Source of the DNA: Streptomyces xantholiticus
GTDB taxonomy: Bacteria; Actinomycetota; Actinomycetes; Streptomycetales; Streptomycetaceae
Length of the DNA stretch: 64,000 bases
Assembly: GCF_014651015.1 (NCBI RefSeq)
Contig: NZ_BMWB01000012.1
Coordinates: 62,001-126,000 of the forward strand
Direction: 5' to 3'
Position numbers and translations under genes: made by a program
In this document: one piece after another, positions 16,673 through 25,888 of the stretch
Layout: every line of letters starts with the position of its first letter
Position numbering within the stretch: the stretch's first letter is position 1
The notes under the pieces: generated by a model
Told to the model about the DNA's origin: nothing
Databases searched by the model: none
Seen by the model: only the letters and a program-made list of their open reading frames with translations

Positions 16673-17662
16673 TCAGGCGGCATCCGTTGTCTTGCCGGCC
16701 CTCGTTTCGTCAAGGCGCAAGCATGCTTCCACGTGGCCGTCCGTGATGCGCGTGTCGAAGGCGGGCTGCGGTGCCGTCGCCGGGCCGCGTACGTTCCAGC
16801 CGTCGGCAAGACGGAAGACACTCCCGTGCCAGGGGCACTGAACACAACCGTCCGCGATCACACCCTCCGTGAGCGGCCCGCCCATGTGGCTGCACCTGTC
16901 GGCCAGGACATGAACCTTGTTGCCGCTCTCGCGGACGACAAGCACGGTCACGTCGTCGATGTGGCGCCGTACCGCCTGTCCGACGGGAAAGTCGGCCACC
17001 GCCCCGATCTCGTGCCAGCCGAGCGTCACCAGATGGGGGACGACTTCGGAGTGATTGGCCCCGGCGGCCTGCCGGTAGGCCAGGTGGCCGCCGAGCGCGC
17101 CGCCGAGACTCACGGCCGAAAGGCCGGCGAATCCCAGAGCCTTGCCCAGGCCGCTACGTCCCCGTATCCGCGCAGCCAACGAGCCACTGTAGAGGGCCAC
17201 TGCGGTGATGTTGGCCGCGGCGTGCACGAGCCCCACACGCATCTGTTGTCGTTGCAGCTCGGCCCAGTCGACCCAGCCGGCCACCGCCGCGGGTCCGGCG
17301 GCGGCGAGCCCCACACCGATCAGCGCTCGGGCTCCCCGGAGCTGCCCGGGCAGCAGATCGAGCACCGCTGCCGAAAACCAGCTGCCCACCGGAAGCTGCA
17401 CCATCAAGGGATGCACCGGATGGCCCAGCCATCGTCCGTGCAGGACGTCGCGGCCGCGGCCGAGTGGAAGGCCGCGCACCACTCGCCGTACGGAGTCGGC
17501 GATGCCGTCGAGCCCGGCATTGCGCTCGAGGCGATCCATTGCCGTGAGAACTTTTCCCGGGCCCGCGGCTGACGGCATCAACCGCTGTAGCGCGCGTATC
17601 GGCGTGATGGAGACCTGGCCATCGGCTTCCCGTTGTCGGTACATGGAGGACGGGTACCCCAC
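16673..17662 (-). CDS. DUF2231 membrane domain fused to a Rieske [2Fe-2S] domain
   Basis: About 329 residues. The first two thirds form a DUF2231-type membrane domain (starting near GHPVHPLMVQLPVG, about residues 80-93, with four hydrophobic segments), and the last 110 residues form a Rieske ferredoxin-like domain with the cluster ligands CSHMGG (about 261-266) and CPWHGSVF (about 280-287). It is likely a membrane-anchored electron-transfer protein; the partner is unknown. The upstream start is uncertain: the first 20 residues are poorly conserved-looking and an internal ATG is possible. It faces the neighbouring phosphatase gene tail-to-tail and lies upstream of an SDR gene read in the same direction. 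Confidence 0.82.
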   Translation of the reverse strand: MGYPSSMYRQREADGQVSITPIRALQRLMPSAAGPGKVLTAMDRLERNAGLDGIADSVRRVVRGLPLGRGRDVLHGRWLGHPVHPLMVQLPVGSWFSAAVLDLLPGQLRGARALIGVGLAAAGPAAVAGWVDWAELQRQQMRVGLVHAAANITAVALYSGSLAARIRGRSGLGKALGFAGLSAVSLGGALGGHLAYRQAAGANHSEVVPHLVTLGWHEIGAVADFPVGQAVRRHIDDVTVLVVRESGNKVHVLADRCSHMGGPLTEGVIADGCVQCPWHGSVFRLADGWNVRGPATAPQPAFDTRITDGHVEACLRLDETRAGKTTDAA

Positions 17663-17956
17663 GGCGGCGGAAGAAACGTGCGCCCCCAGGTCGGGGGAGC
17701 GCGTGGCTTCCGCGCGTCGTGCAGCACCAGTGGCCGCGATCGCCGACGGAGTTCCGTAGTCCGGCGATCACCGACGCGGAAGCGGGCTACTCACCGTTAC
17801 CACCCAGTGCGGCAGGCACATGCCTGCCACCGCGATGTGGCGGGGCAACGGTCCTGCGCTCCACCAGGCAGCCGGCCAGGCGCCCACGGTGGCCGAGGAC
17901 GGCGGCGTGGACGCGGGTGCCGGCCGTAGCGGTGAACTCGTGCGCGTCCCAGCCGC

Positions 17957-18934
17957 TCAATGGGCGCGGACCCGCCGCGCGACACTCGCCGCCGCGCCGG
18001 CCATCAGCGTGGCGGCGGTGAGGCGGCGCATCGCGGTGCGGCGGCGTCCACCCCATCCTCCGTGCGCCGCCCCCTCCCCGGGCGCCGGCACGTGCAGATT
18101 GCCGTGGCCGGCCGGAGCGGGCTCCTTGCGGGACAGGTGCGTCCTGTCCACCTGCCGCGCCATCATCCGCTCCACCAGCCCCGGCATGATCCTGGACTCC
18201 AGCACCATGGACCGCCCCATGGGTCCCACCACGACCTCGCGCCTGGGCATGCGCACCAGGTCCACGATGGCCCGTGCCACCCGCTCGGGACTGTACACAG
18301 GGGGCATCGCCAGCGGCTTGCGCCCCGTGTAGTTCGCGGCATGTTCGAACAGCGGCGTGTCGATCGTGGCGGGCAGCACCGTGCACACGTGGATGTGCTT
18401 CGCCTTGTCCAGCTGCAGCTCCTGGCGAAGGCTTGCGCTCAACGCCCGGACGGCGTACTTGGACATGCCGTACGCGTGCGTGTACGGCTGACTCACGACA
18501 CCCACGACGGAGGAGACGTTGATCAGCGTCCCCCGGTCCTGCTCCCGCATCACCCGCAGGGCGGCACGGGCGCCGTGCACGTACCCCATGACATTGACAT
18601 CCATGACCTTGCGGAAGTCCTCCAGAGGGACTTCGTCGAACGAGCCGAAGACTGTCACCGCCGCGGCGTTGACCCATACGTCGATGCGGCCGAAGTGCTG
18701 CACCGCCCGCCGGGCGAGGTCGTGGACCGCCTTGGCGTCCGTCACGTCGGTCGGCACGACGAGGGCCTCCGCGCCACGGTGACGTTCGCACTCCCGCCTG
18801 ACCGCCTCCAGTGCCTCCCCCCGCCGGGCTGCCAGCACCACAGGGCATCCCTTCCGGGCGAAGGCGACCGCGGTGGCCCGCCCGATGCCGCTGGATGCCC
18901 CGGTGATCACGACCACGGAATCACGCACTCGCAT
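17957..18934 (-). CDS. Short-chain dehydrogenase/reductase with C-terminal extension
   Basis: A 325-residue SDR. The NAD(P)-binding motif TGASSGIG is at about residues 11-18 and the catalytic YGMSK motif at about 158-162. After the SDR core (about 250 residues) a 70-residue tail ends in a small hydrophobic, Ala-rich segment and basic residues (ARRVRAH), which could touch the membrane; related longer SDRs of this type are common in Streptomyces. The ATG at 18934 follows GGAG. The substrate is unknown. Confidence 0.85.
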   Translation of the reverse strand: MRVRDSVVVITGASSGIGRATAVAFARKGCPVVLAARRGEALEAVRRECERHRGAEALVVPTDVTDAKAVHDLARRAVQHFGRIDVWVNAAAVTVFGSFDEVPLEDFRKVMDVNVMGYVHGARAALRVMREQDRGTLINVSSVVGVVSQPYTHAYGMSKYAVRALSASLRQELQLDKAKHIHVCTVLPATIDTPLFEHAANYTGRKPLAMPPVYSPERVARAIVDLVRMPRREVVVGPMGRSMVLESRIMPGLVERMMARQVDRTHLSRKEPAPAGHGNLHVPAPGEGAAHGGWGGRRRTAMRRLTAATLMAGAAASVARRVRAH

Positions 18935-19358
18935 GTAGACCCCTATCTCCGCATCACGTCCGATGCGTCACTTAACCACCGGAGAGTCCTTTCCACCGCT
19001 CGGCGAGTGCTCTCCGGGTGCTTCCTTACGCCACCCGGCTGCCTCACTCCCTGAGCCCCTTGCGTCCATGCCGACAGCGGTGTTCGACTGTGCGTTCTCT
19101 CTGTCGCAGACCGCCGGGCCGTCTCAGGCAGCGTTCTCGATCCGTAGGAGCAGGAGGTCGGACCCGGGACCGCCGGCCTCGTTGCGGCAAGGCCGGGAAG
19201 ACCGGCCGGTGAGTGCATGCCCGCCGGCGGCGCTCCCTTCAGATCGGGGACGGGGACGGCACGTCGGTCAAGGACGGCGTACGCATCCGGATCGACGAAC
19301 TCCAGCAGCTCCAAGTCCCATGCTCCGTCCGGCGCGGATGTCGTGGCACAGTGGCGAT
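18935..19358. other. Intergenic region between the SDR gene and the HMCES gene
   Basis: About 424 bases between divergent genes. Open frames exist but show no codon bias or family motif. No LexA-type (SOS) box was found in front of the HMCES gene, and no clear promoter could be assigned. Confidence 0.4.
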
Positions 19359-20102
19359 ATGTGCGGCCGCTACGTCTCCACCCGCAGTCCGCAGGACCTG
19401 ACCGGGCTCTTCAACGTCACTGACTGGCGCCCCGAAGAAGCACTGGCGCCGAACTGGAACGTCGCCCCTACCGACGACGTCTACGCCGTCCTGGAGCGCA
19501 GCCCGCGCAAGGGCGGCGACGAGGCATCCGTGCTCAGGGAACTCCGGCCGCTGCGTTGGGGCCTGGTGCCGTCCTGGGCGAAGGACCCGAAAATCGGCTC
19601 TCGCATGATCAACGCGCGAGTGGAGACGGTGCACGAGAAGCCCGCCTACCGTCGTGCCTTTGCCCAGCGCCGCTGTCTGCTCCCGGCCGACGGCTTCTAC
19701 GAGTGGGTGCAGTCCAAGACCGAAAGAGCTGGCAAGGCCCGCAAGCAGCCGTACTACATCCGACCGGCCGACGGGCAGGTGATGGCGCTTGCCGGCCTGT
19801 ACGAGTACTGGCGCAATCCGGAGGTCGAACAGGAAGACGACACCGCCGCGTGGCTGATGACCTGCACGGTCATCACCACGGAAGCCACCGACGCGGCCGG
19901 CCGGGTCCATCCCCGCATGCCGCTCGCCCTCACCCCGGACCACTACGACGCCTGGCTCGACCCGCGCCACGAGGACACCGGCGACCTACGCGCCCTCCTC
20001 AGCCGGCCGGCGGACGGCAACCTGGACGTCCGCCCTGTCTCGACAGCCGTGAACAGTGTGCGCAACAACGGCCCTCACCTCCTGGACGAAGTCGACCGAT
20101 AG
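19359..20102 (+). CDS. HMCES/YedK-family abasic-site-shielding protein (SOS response-associated peptidase)
   Basis: A 247-residue protein of the SRAP family, which covalently captures abasic sites in single-stranded DNA and protects them from cleavage. It starts with the diagnostic MCGRY, in which Cys2 becomes the N-terminal nucleophile after Met removal; this fixes the ATG at 19359 although the frame is open upstream. Other signature parts are present: APNWNVAPTD (about 30-39), the RWGLVPSW block (about 65-72), NARVET with catalytic Asn/Glu neighbourhood, FYEW (about 116-119) and the HPRMP block containing the active-site His (about 186-190). Acts in the cytoplasm on DNA. No neighbouring repair genes. 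Confidence 0.9.
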   Translation: MCGRYVSTRSPQDLTGLFNVTDWRPEEALAPNWNVAPTDDVYAVLERSPRKGGDEASVLRELRPLRWGLVPSWAKDPKIGSRMINARVETVHEKPAYRRAFAQRRCLLPADGFYEWVQSKTERAGKARKQPYYIRPADGQVMALAGLYEYWRNPEVEQEDDTAAWLMTCTVITTEATDAAGRVHPRMPLALTPDHYDAWLDPRHEDTGDLRALLSRPADGNLDVRPVSTAVNSVRNNGPHLLDEVDR

Positions 20103-20508
20103 CCGTCGTGGGGCCGCCTGACCCGCATGGCGGTCTGTCCAGCACCGACCAGGGTCGCGGGTCGGCGGTGTCCCACCGCTCGTTCTCGCAACTGCGTTGA
20201 TCCATGCGGACCAGCGCGTTTTCTGTGTGGCGTTCGGTGGCGCTCGAGCCGTCCGAAGCCGGCCCTGAGGCCGGCCGGGCATCCCCACGCCGTTGCCTGG
20301 ATTCACCTCGAAGCCCGAGCACTCGCTCGCCGGGGCCGGATCGGCCGGACCTTTTCGCTCAGCAGTGAGGTTGCCGCGCTGGTCGCCGGGAGAACGGGCC
20401 GGACTCCGCGCCTTCCGTCAGCGCTGCACCATCCAGACATGGCACAGGGGCAAAGGCGCGGGAGAATTGAGGCATCCTGGCGCATGCGTGCTGAAGGCGG
20501 TGGGGCAG
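20103..20508. other. Intergenic region with a small hairpin
   Basis: About 400 bases without a recognisable gene. A perfect 7-bp hairpin with CTGA loop (GCCGGCC 20258-20264, GGCCGGC 20269-20275) could terminate transcription from the HMCES gene, although it lies about 155 bases past its stop. Confidence 0.4.
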
Positions 20509-21411
20509 ATGACACTACCGATGGTCGTGGGCGTCGACGGATCGGAAGCCGGTCTCGGGGCGGCCGACTGGGCTGCGGACGAAGCGGCCCTGCACGGCCT
20601 GCCGCTGCGCATCGTGCACGCCTCCCTCTGGGAACGCTACGAAGGCCCCGTCTTCACACAGTCGGAGTCGGCGGAGGTTCCTCCTGAGCATGCGCTCGCG
20701 CAGGACATCGTCGGCCACGCTGCCCAACGGGCTCGGCGACGCCACCCCGACGCGGAGATCACAGTCGACATCGTTCCCGAGGACGCCGAGGCAGCGTTGT
20801 TGCGGGAGGCACACCACGCCGCCGCCGTGGTGACAGGGTGCCGCGGCAGAGGGCCGATCACGGGTGCGCTGCTGGGTTCCGTCAGCCGCTCTCTGGCAAC
20901 GCACGCGCACTGTCCGGTGATCGTCGTACGCGGCAGCCCGCAGAACCGCCAAGGAGCCAATGGCCGAATCACGGTCGGCGTCGGCGACGCCCCAACGAGC
21001 ACAGCGGCGATCCGCTTCGCGTTCCGCGAGGCCGAAGCGCGGCGCTGCACGGTGGAAGCCGTACACGCCTGGCGCCGCCCCGCCCTCAAATCCCTGAGAC
21101 ATCCGCTGCTCACCGGGGGCCCCGCACACCATGATGAGGACCCGGCAGCGACGCTGCTGGAGGACGCCCTGCGCGACCGGGAACACGAACACCCCGACGT
21201 ACTGGTGCGTCGCGTCGCCGCCGAAGGCCCCGTCCACCAAGTCCTGCTCACGCGGTCGGCCACGGCCGACCTGCTTGTCCTGGGCGCCCCTCGACGGCAC
21301 GGGCCTCTCGCGCTGCCCCTCGGTCACGTGGCACACGCCGCGCTCCAGCACGCCGACTGCCCGGTCGCGGTGGTGCCGCAACGCGAGGCCCCACCTCAAC
21401 AGCCGCAGTAG
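20509..21411 (+). CDS. Tandem-domain universal stress protein
   Basis: A 300-residue protein made of two UspA domains. The first begins MVVGVDGSEAG (about residues 5-15) and contains the nucleotide-binding block TGCRGRGPITGALLGSVS (about 106-123); the second begins ITVGVGDAPTS (about 156-166) and has a weaker equivalent, GAPRRHGPLALPLG (about 261-274). Two-domain USPs are typical of actinobacteria and are usually induced by hypoxia or other stress. The ATG at 20509 is preceded by a GGTGGGG tract. It heads a run of oxygen- and NO-related genes (hemerythrin, small protein, globin) in the same direction. Confidence 0.88.
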   Translation: MTLPMVVGVDGSEAGLGAADWAADEAALHGLPLRIVHASLWERYEGPVFTQSESAEVPPEHALAQDIVGHAAQRARRRHPDAEITVDIVPEDAEAALLREAHHAAAVVTGCRGRGPITGALLGSVSRSLATHAHCPVIVVRGSPQNRQGANGRITVGVGDAPTSTAAIRFAFREAEARRCTVEAVHAWRRPALKSLRHPLLTGGPAHHDEDPAATLLEDALRDREHEHPDVLVRRVAAEGPVHQVLLTRSATADLLVLGAPRRHGPLALPLGHVAHAALQHADCPVAVVPQREAPPQQPQ

Positions 21412-21802
21412 CGCTGGGCAGCCGCTGATGGAGATGACCGACGCGGGCTCGCCGACCCGCGCGACCCGCCCCCGGCGAAGAGCTCATCGGCCCCTGGTGC
21501 AGCGTCGCCGACGATCGCGGGGAGATGCCCGAGATCGGCGATCTCCCGCACCGCGTGACTCGTGTGCCCGGCCCACGGTCATGCCGCGGATGCAGATCCG
21601 GCAGTTGCCGCACGAAAAACGGCGCCTCGACACCGACCCGACCGGTTTCGTATCGGCCGAGCGCAGCCCGGACTGCGGCTGAGCGGCCCTGCTTGTGGTC
21701 CGACTGCCGCACGTGTCGGCCGGATCATGCGTGTCGTTTCGGGTGTTGGGTACTCGGGCTGCCACGGTGTACTGCGCCTGGAAGATCAAGAAGGGAACCG
21801 GC
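21412..21802. other. Intergenic region before the hemerythrin gene
   Basis: About 390 bases with no gene recognised on either strand. The hemerythrin frame remains open upstream to 21695, but the family's conserved sequence and the ribosome binding site both place the start at 21803. Confidence 0.4.
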
Positions 21803-22360
21803 ATGGGACACGGCGGAAACGTCATCGACGAACTGACGGCCGACCACCGTGAGGTGGACGAGCTGTTCGCCCGGATCGAGCAGCAGCCGGTCGGGGACAA
21901 GCGGCGTCGTCAGCTCGCGGACCAGCTCACGGTCGAGCTGGTGCGGCATTCCGTCGCCGAGGAGGAGTACCTCTACCCGGCGGTCCGCCGGCACGTCGAC
22001 GGCGGCGACGATCTCGCGGGCAAGGAGCTCGAGGACCACGCCGGCGTCGAGCGGATGCTGAAGGACCTGGAAGGCCTCGACACCGACGACGATCAGTTCA
22101 ACCATTTGGTGGCAAAGCTGAAACTCCAAGTCGCCGAACACGTCAGGGACGAGGAGAACCGCCTCTTCCCCCTGCTCGCAGCGGCCTGCACTGCCGAAGA
22201 GCTGGACGAACTGGGCGACAAGATCCGCAGGGCCAAGAAGACGGCCCCGACCCGGCCGCACCCCTCCGCGCCGGACACCCCTCCCGCCAACAAAATCCTC
22301 GCTCCCGGTGCCGGCCTGGTGGACCGGGCCCGCGACCTGATCACCGGTCGTAACCACTGA
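21803..22360 (+). CDS. Hemerythrin HHE-domain protein
   Basis: A 185-residue protein with a four-helix hemerythrin-like domain. Candidate di-iron ligands are visible: His15 in DHREVDELF, HSVAEEEYLYP (His and Glu, about 51-61), EDHAGVERM (about 78-86) and EHVRDEENRLFP (about 113-124). The C-terminal 45 residues are Lys/Pro-rich and probably disordered. Likely binds O2, NO or acts in iron/oxidative stress handling. The ATG at 21803 follows AAGGGA. It is 57 bases upstream of a small-protein gene and probably co-transcribed with it. Confidence 0.88.
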   Translation: MGHGGNVIDELTADHREVDELFARIEQQPVGDKRRRQLADQLTVELVRHSVAEEEYLYPAVRRHVDGGDDLAGKELEDHAGVERMLKDLEGLDTDDDQFNHLVAKLKLQVAEHVRDEENRLFPLLAAACTAEELDELGDKIRRAKKTAPTRPHPSAPDTPPANKILAPGAGLVDRARDLITGRNH

Positions 22361-22417
22361 GCACTGCACCACGGCAACACCTGGTCCTCCCGAGGCCAAC
22401 CTTCTTGAGGAGACGGC

Positions 22418-22648
22418 ATGAGCAGCAGCGAAACCGGTGACGTCACCGGCACCAAGGACAAGCACTACAACCTGATCTGGTACATCGAGGCCTGCCTGAA
22501 CAACGCGCTGCGGATGGAGACCTACATCCAGGACGCCGAGCGCGACAACGACACCGAGGTTGCCGAGCTGTTCCGCAAAGCCCAGGCCGACAGCCGCAAG
22601 GGCGCCGAGCTGGGCAAGGAACTGCTGCGGACCCGACTGGGCAGCTGA
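22418..22648 (+). CDS. Small acidic helical protein of unknown function
   Basis: A 76-residue soluble protein that begins after an excellent GAGGAG ribosome binding site. It appears to be two amphipathic helices (residues about 17-45 and 46-72) rich in Glu, Asp, Lys and Ala. I do not recognise a named family. Its position immediately after the hemerythrin gene, with only 57 bases between, suggests it works with it; the helix content with several Glu and His/Tyr residues recalls half of a ferritin-like bundle, but this is speculation. Confidence 0.7.
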   Translation: MSSSETGDVTGTKDKHYNLIWYIEACLNNALRMETYIQDAERDNDTEVAELFRKAQADSRKGAELGKELLRTRLGS

Positions 22649-23087
22649 CAGCGCAATTCGGGCACAGAACCGTCACCCGCTCCCGCCCCGTGGAGCAAGC
22701 AAGCTGCGCCGGCCGCGCCGAGGGGCGCCGGCACCGGCTTCCCCGGCAGCCGCAGTCCACCCGGGCGATCTCCACCACTGATGTCCGCAGCCCCACGGCC
22801 GGGGGCGGGGTCGCCATGATGCCGTGGGCGCACGACGCTCGTGGCCAGGACCGCCGGCGGCAGCAGCATCGGCGCAGGTCACCTGAGGCTGGTGCCCCAG
22901 GCCCGACGCACGTGTGCACTCCACCGAGGCCCTTCTCCCTACAGCTCCAGCAAGGTCGGCGGACCGGACGCGAGCCTGGCCGGGGCCGGCACGCTCCCAG
23001 GGCCCACCCGGATTTCGTCCTTCCGGTCCATGCGCCCAGAGCGGAAAGGCTTGGCTGTTTCCCGTCATCCGGGAAATCGTGGGAGTC
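22649..23087. other. Intergenic region before the globin gene
   Basis: About 440 bases. Open frames on both strands are Arg/Gly/Pro-rich with no motif and are taken to be shadows. No promoter element stands out. Confidence 0.4.
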
Positions 23088-23543
23088 ATGAGCGAGAAGC
23101 CCAGCACGCTGTACGAGGCGGTCGGCGGCGCGGACGCGCTGCGCCGCCTGAGCAACACGTTCTACGAGGCGGTACTCGCCGACCCGGTGCTCGCCCCCGT
23201 GTTTGCCGACTTCACCCCCACCCATATCGAGCATGTCGCCGTCTGGCTGGCAGAGGTCTTCGACGGACCCACCCGCTTCACCGACGAGTTGGGCGGTCAC
23301 CATGCCCTCCTACGCGCCCATCTCGGACTGCAGATCACCGAGGAGCAGCGGCTTCGCTGGATGGAGCTGATGACCGACTCGGTCGCGAAGGAACTGCCCG
23401 GCGACGAGCTGCTGCAGCGCCGGGTGGTGGAGTACTTCGACTGGGGCACGAAGATCGCCCGCACGGTGTCGGCCGACCCGCCCGGCACGGACGTCGGCGA
23501 GCCAGGTCCCACCCCTCGCTGGGGCTGGGACGGGCTGCGCTGA
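23088..23543 (+). CDS. Group II truncated hemoglobin (globin)
   Basis: A 151-residue small globin. It has the family's opening YEAVGGADALRRL (about residues 9-21), the FY pair of helix B (NTFYEAV), and the LGGHHALLRAH block in which the last His (about residue 73) is the expected proximal heme ligand; a Trp (WMELM, about 84-88) follows as in trHbO proteins. Likely an O2- or NO-handling protein. The ATG at 23088 has GGGAG close upstream; the longer open frame is not globin-like. Third oxygen/NO-related gene in a row with the USP and hemerythrin genes. Confidence 0.88.
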   Translation: MSEKPSTLYEAVGGADALRRLSNTFYEAVLADPVLAPVFADFTPTHIEHVAVWLAEVFDGPTRFTDELGGHHALLRAHLGLQITEEQRLRWMELMTDSVAKELPGDELLQRRVVEYFDWGTKIARTVSADPPGTDVGEPGPTPRWGWDGLR

Positions 23544-23793
23544 CCGAGCCGGGCGGGCTCAGGCGCCCGTTCGGCTCGCTGTGACCCGGCCGAGCCCCGG
23601 TGGCAGCTGTCGCCGGATCCGGCCCGGTACGTCGCCGAAGTCGCTGTCCGCGCTCCCTGCCCCATACGCCGTCCCGGCGTGATGCAGCGCGGGACGGAGA
23701 TCAGCGCGGTTCAGCGGCGCGCCGGCCCCTGACGGGTTCCCAGAGTCAACCGACGGCGGCGGCGAAAGCGCGCAGCCCCCAGCGCCTGGTGTG

Positions 23794-24813
23794 TCACCGC
23801 CGGGCGTCAGCCCCTTGGTGCTCGGTGCGGAAGGTGTGCCGGTGGGCGGCGGGTCCGACGCCGCGGCGGGCGGCGAAATGGTGACGCAGGGTGGCGGCGC
23901 TGCCGAAGCCCGCCCGGGCAGCCACCGCCTCGATGGGCAGGTCGGTGGTTTCCAGGAGTTCTTCCACAAGGTGGAGCCGCTGATCGAGGAGCCAGCGGTG
24001 CGGGGTGGTGCCGGTGACGGCTTTGAACCGTCTGGCAAAGGTCCGGGGCGACATTGCCGCCCGGGCGGCGAGGGCGGGCACGGTCAGCGGCTGGTCGAGG
24101 TGCCCCTGTATCCAGTCGATCAGGCCGGACAGCTCGTATGTCGTTCGAGGTGCCGGGACGGGTGTCTCGACGAACTGCGCCTGTCCGCCCGACCGGTGAG
24201 CCGGTACGACCATGCGGCGGGCCAGGGCGTTGGCTGTCGCAGCGCCGTATTCCCGGCGCACCACGTGCAGGCAGGCGTCGATTCCGGCCGCTGCTCCGGC
24301 GCTGGTGAGGATGGGGCCGTCCTCCACGTACAGGACGTCACGGTCGACGTCCACCCCGGGGAACCGCTCGGCGAGCAGGTCGGTGAACTGCCAGTGCGTC
24401 GCGGCCCGGCGGCCGTCGAGCAGGCCGGCGGCGGCCGGCAGGAAGGTGCCGGTGCACACGGAGAGCACCTGGGCCCCGCGGGCGACCGCGTGACGCAGTG
24501 CTTCCAGAACCTGCGGGGGCACCGGGGCGTCCAGCTGCGGCCATGCCGGGACCGTCACCAGATCGGAGGTCGCGATCCGCTCCACTCCGTGCTCCACGGC
24601 GATCGAGAAACCCGAGGTGGTCGGGACGAGTCCAGGGCGCAGTGTGCACACGGCGAAGTCATGCGTCGGCAGCCCGTCGTCCGAGCGGTCCAACCCGAAG
24701 ACATGGGACACGATACCCAGCTCGAAGGCGGCGGCCCGGTCCCCGATCACAGCAACCACATCACCGATCACGGAGGCGAGTATGGCAGAAACTTCCCGCA
24801 CCCTGGCAGTCAT
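23794..24813 (-). CDS. GlxA-family transcriptional regulator (DJ-1/PfpI domain + AraC HTH)
   Basis: About 339 residues: an N-terminal DJ-1/PfpI-like domain containing the nucleophile-elbow Cys in LSVCTGTF (about residues 119-126), and a C-terminal AraC double HTH (about 220-320; MSPRTFARRFKAVTG and IEAVAARAGFGSAATLRHHF). Such proteins activate or repress catabolic genes in response to an unknown small ligand. The start is set at the ATG at 24813 (GGAAG 5 bases upstream). The gene is divergent from a glycosidase-like gene with only 41 bases between their starts, so that gene is its most likely target. Confidence 0.85.
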   Translation of the reverse strand: MTARVREVSAILASVIGDVVAVIGDRAAAFELGIVSHVFGLDRSDDGLPTHDFAVCTLRPGLVPTTSGFSIAVEHGVERIATSDLVTVPAWPQLDAPVPPQVLEALRHAVARGAQVLSVCTGTFLPAAAGLLDGRRAATHWQFTDLLAERFPGVDVDRDVLYVEDGPILTSAGAAAGIDACLHVVRREYGAATANALARRMVVPAHRSGGQAQFVETPVPAPRTTYELSGLIDWIQGHLDQPLTVPALAARAAMSPRTFARRFKAVTGTTPHRWLLDQRLHLVEELLETTDLPIEAVAARAGFGSAATLRHHFAARRGVGPAAHRHTFRTEHQGADARR

Positions 24814-24854
24814 GCCACTTCCGGCTCCAGGGAGGCGGCAGGGAGCCTGTGGCC

Positions 24855-25778
24855 ATGGCATTCAGCAGAATCACCAGCACTTCCGGCCTCGCGGCACACC
24901 GAGTGTCCGGTCCCTTTCCGCTGCCCGGGCCCGGTCGCGCCATGGTCGCCGTACCCGCCCCCGGCACGGGCCCGCAGCGGTGGGCGGGTGCCCCGAGCGC
25001 CGCCCTCGACACGGACGGATCCATCGTCCTCGCCTACCGCGTACGGGACGCGGACGATTACAACGTCATCGCCCGCTCGGTCGACGGCGAGCGGTACACG
25101 ACGGTCGGCATCCTCACCAAGGAGCGCTTCGGCGCCATGATGGTCGAACGTCCCGCGCTGGTACGGACCGGCTCCGGACGGTGGCGGCTCTACGTCAGTT
25201 GCGCCACGCCCGGCACGAAGCACTGGTGGATCGGCGTTCTTGAGGCACCGTCTCCGGAGGGGCTGCTCGATGCGCAGGTGCACCCGGTGTTCGAGGGCGA
25301 TGAGGCCACAGCGGTCAAGGACCCGGTGATACGGCACGACGGCCGTCAGTGGCAGGCGTGGATCTGCTGTCACCTCCTCGACGAGCCGGGCCAGGAGGAC
25401 CGCATGACCACGTCCTACGCCACGAGCGACGACGGGCTGCGGTGGCAACAGCACGGCACCGTGCTCAGCGGTCGTCCCGGCGCGTGGGACGCTCGCGGTG
25501 CACGGCTGACGAGCGTCCTGGCCGATGGCCGCGTCAGCTACGACGGAAGAGCCACTGCCGAGGAGAACTGGTTCGAGCGCACCTCTCTCGCCGGACCGCA
25601 GTCCACGGGCGGGGATGCGGCGCTCATGGCGTTCGACGACGCCCCTGTCGTGGATGTCCGCTACCTCGACGTCCTCTCCCTGCCCGCGGGCGGATACCGC
25701 ATCTTCTATGAGGCAAGGCTGCCCGACGGGAGCCATGAACTGCGGACCGAGCTGATCACGGCGGCCGCCACGGGCTGA
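24855..25778 (+). CDS. Five-bladed beta-propeller protein, GH43/GH32-like
   Basis: A 307-residue protein without signal peptide. Repeated blade-like segments (ALDTDGSIVLAYRVRD at about 48-63, the RPALVRTGSGRWRLYVS strand at about 99-115, and KDPVIRHDGRQWQAWICC at about 155-172) are characteristic of the GH43/GH32/GH68 propeller fold, with Asp in KDPV in the position of a typical catalytic acid. Activity on a glycan is therefore plausible but unproven. Divergent from the GlxA-type regulator. The ATG at 24855 has GGGAG upstream at long spacing. Confidence 0.55.
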   Translation: MAFSRITSTSGLAAHRVSGPFPLPGPGRAMVAVPAPGTGPQRWAGAPSAALDTDGSIVLAYRVRDADDYNVIARSVDGERYTTVGILTKERFGAMMVERPALVRTGSGRWRLYVSCATPGTKHWWIGVLEAPSPEGLLDAQVHPVFEGDEATAVKDPVIRHDGRQWQAWICCHLLDEPGQEDRMTTSYATSDDGLRWQQHGTVLSGRPGAWDARGARLTSVLADGRVSYDGRATAEENWFERTSLAGPQSTGGDAALMAFDDAPVVDVRYLDVLSLPAGGYRIFYEARLPDGSHELRTELITAAATG

Positions 25779-25888
25779 CCACGACCGTTTCGTGCCCCTC
25801 GTCGTCGCCGTCCTCGCCCGACCGCCGGGGACGGCGTGACGGCATCCGGATCAGGGGCCGGCGGACACCTGCATCGCGGTCCGTCGCA

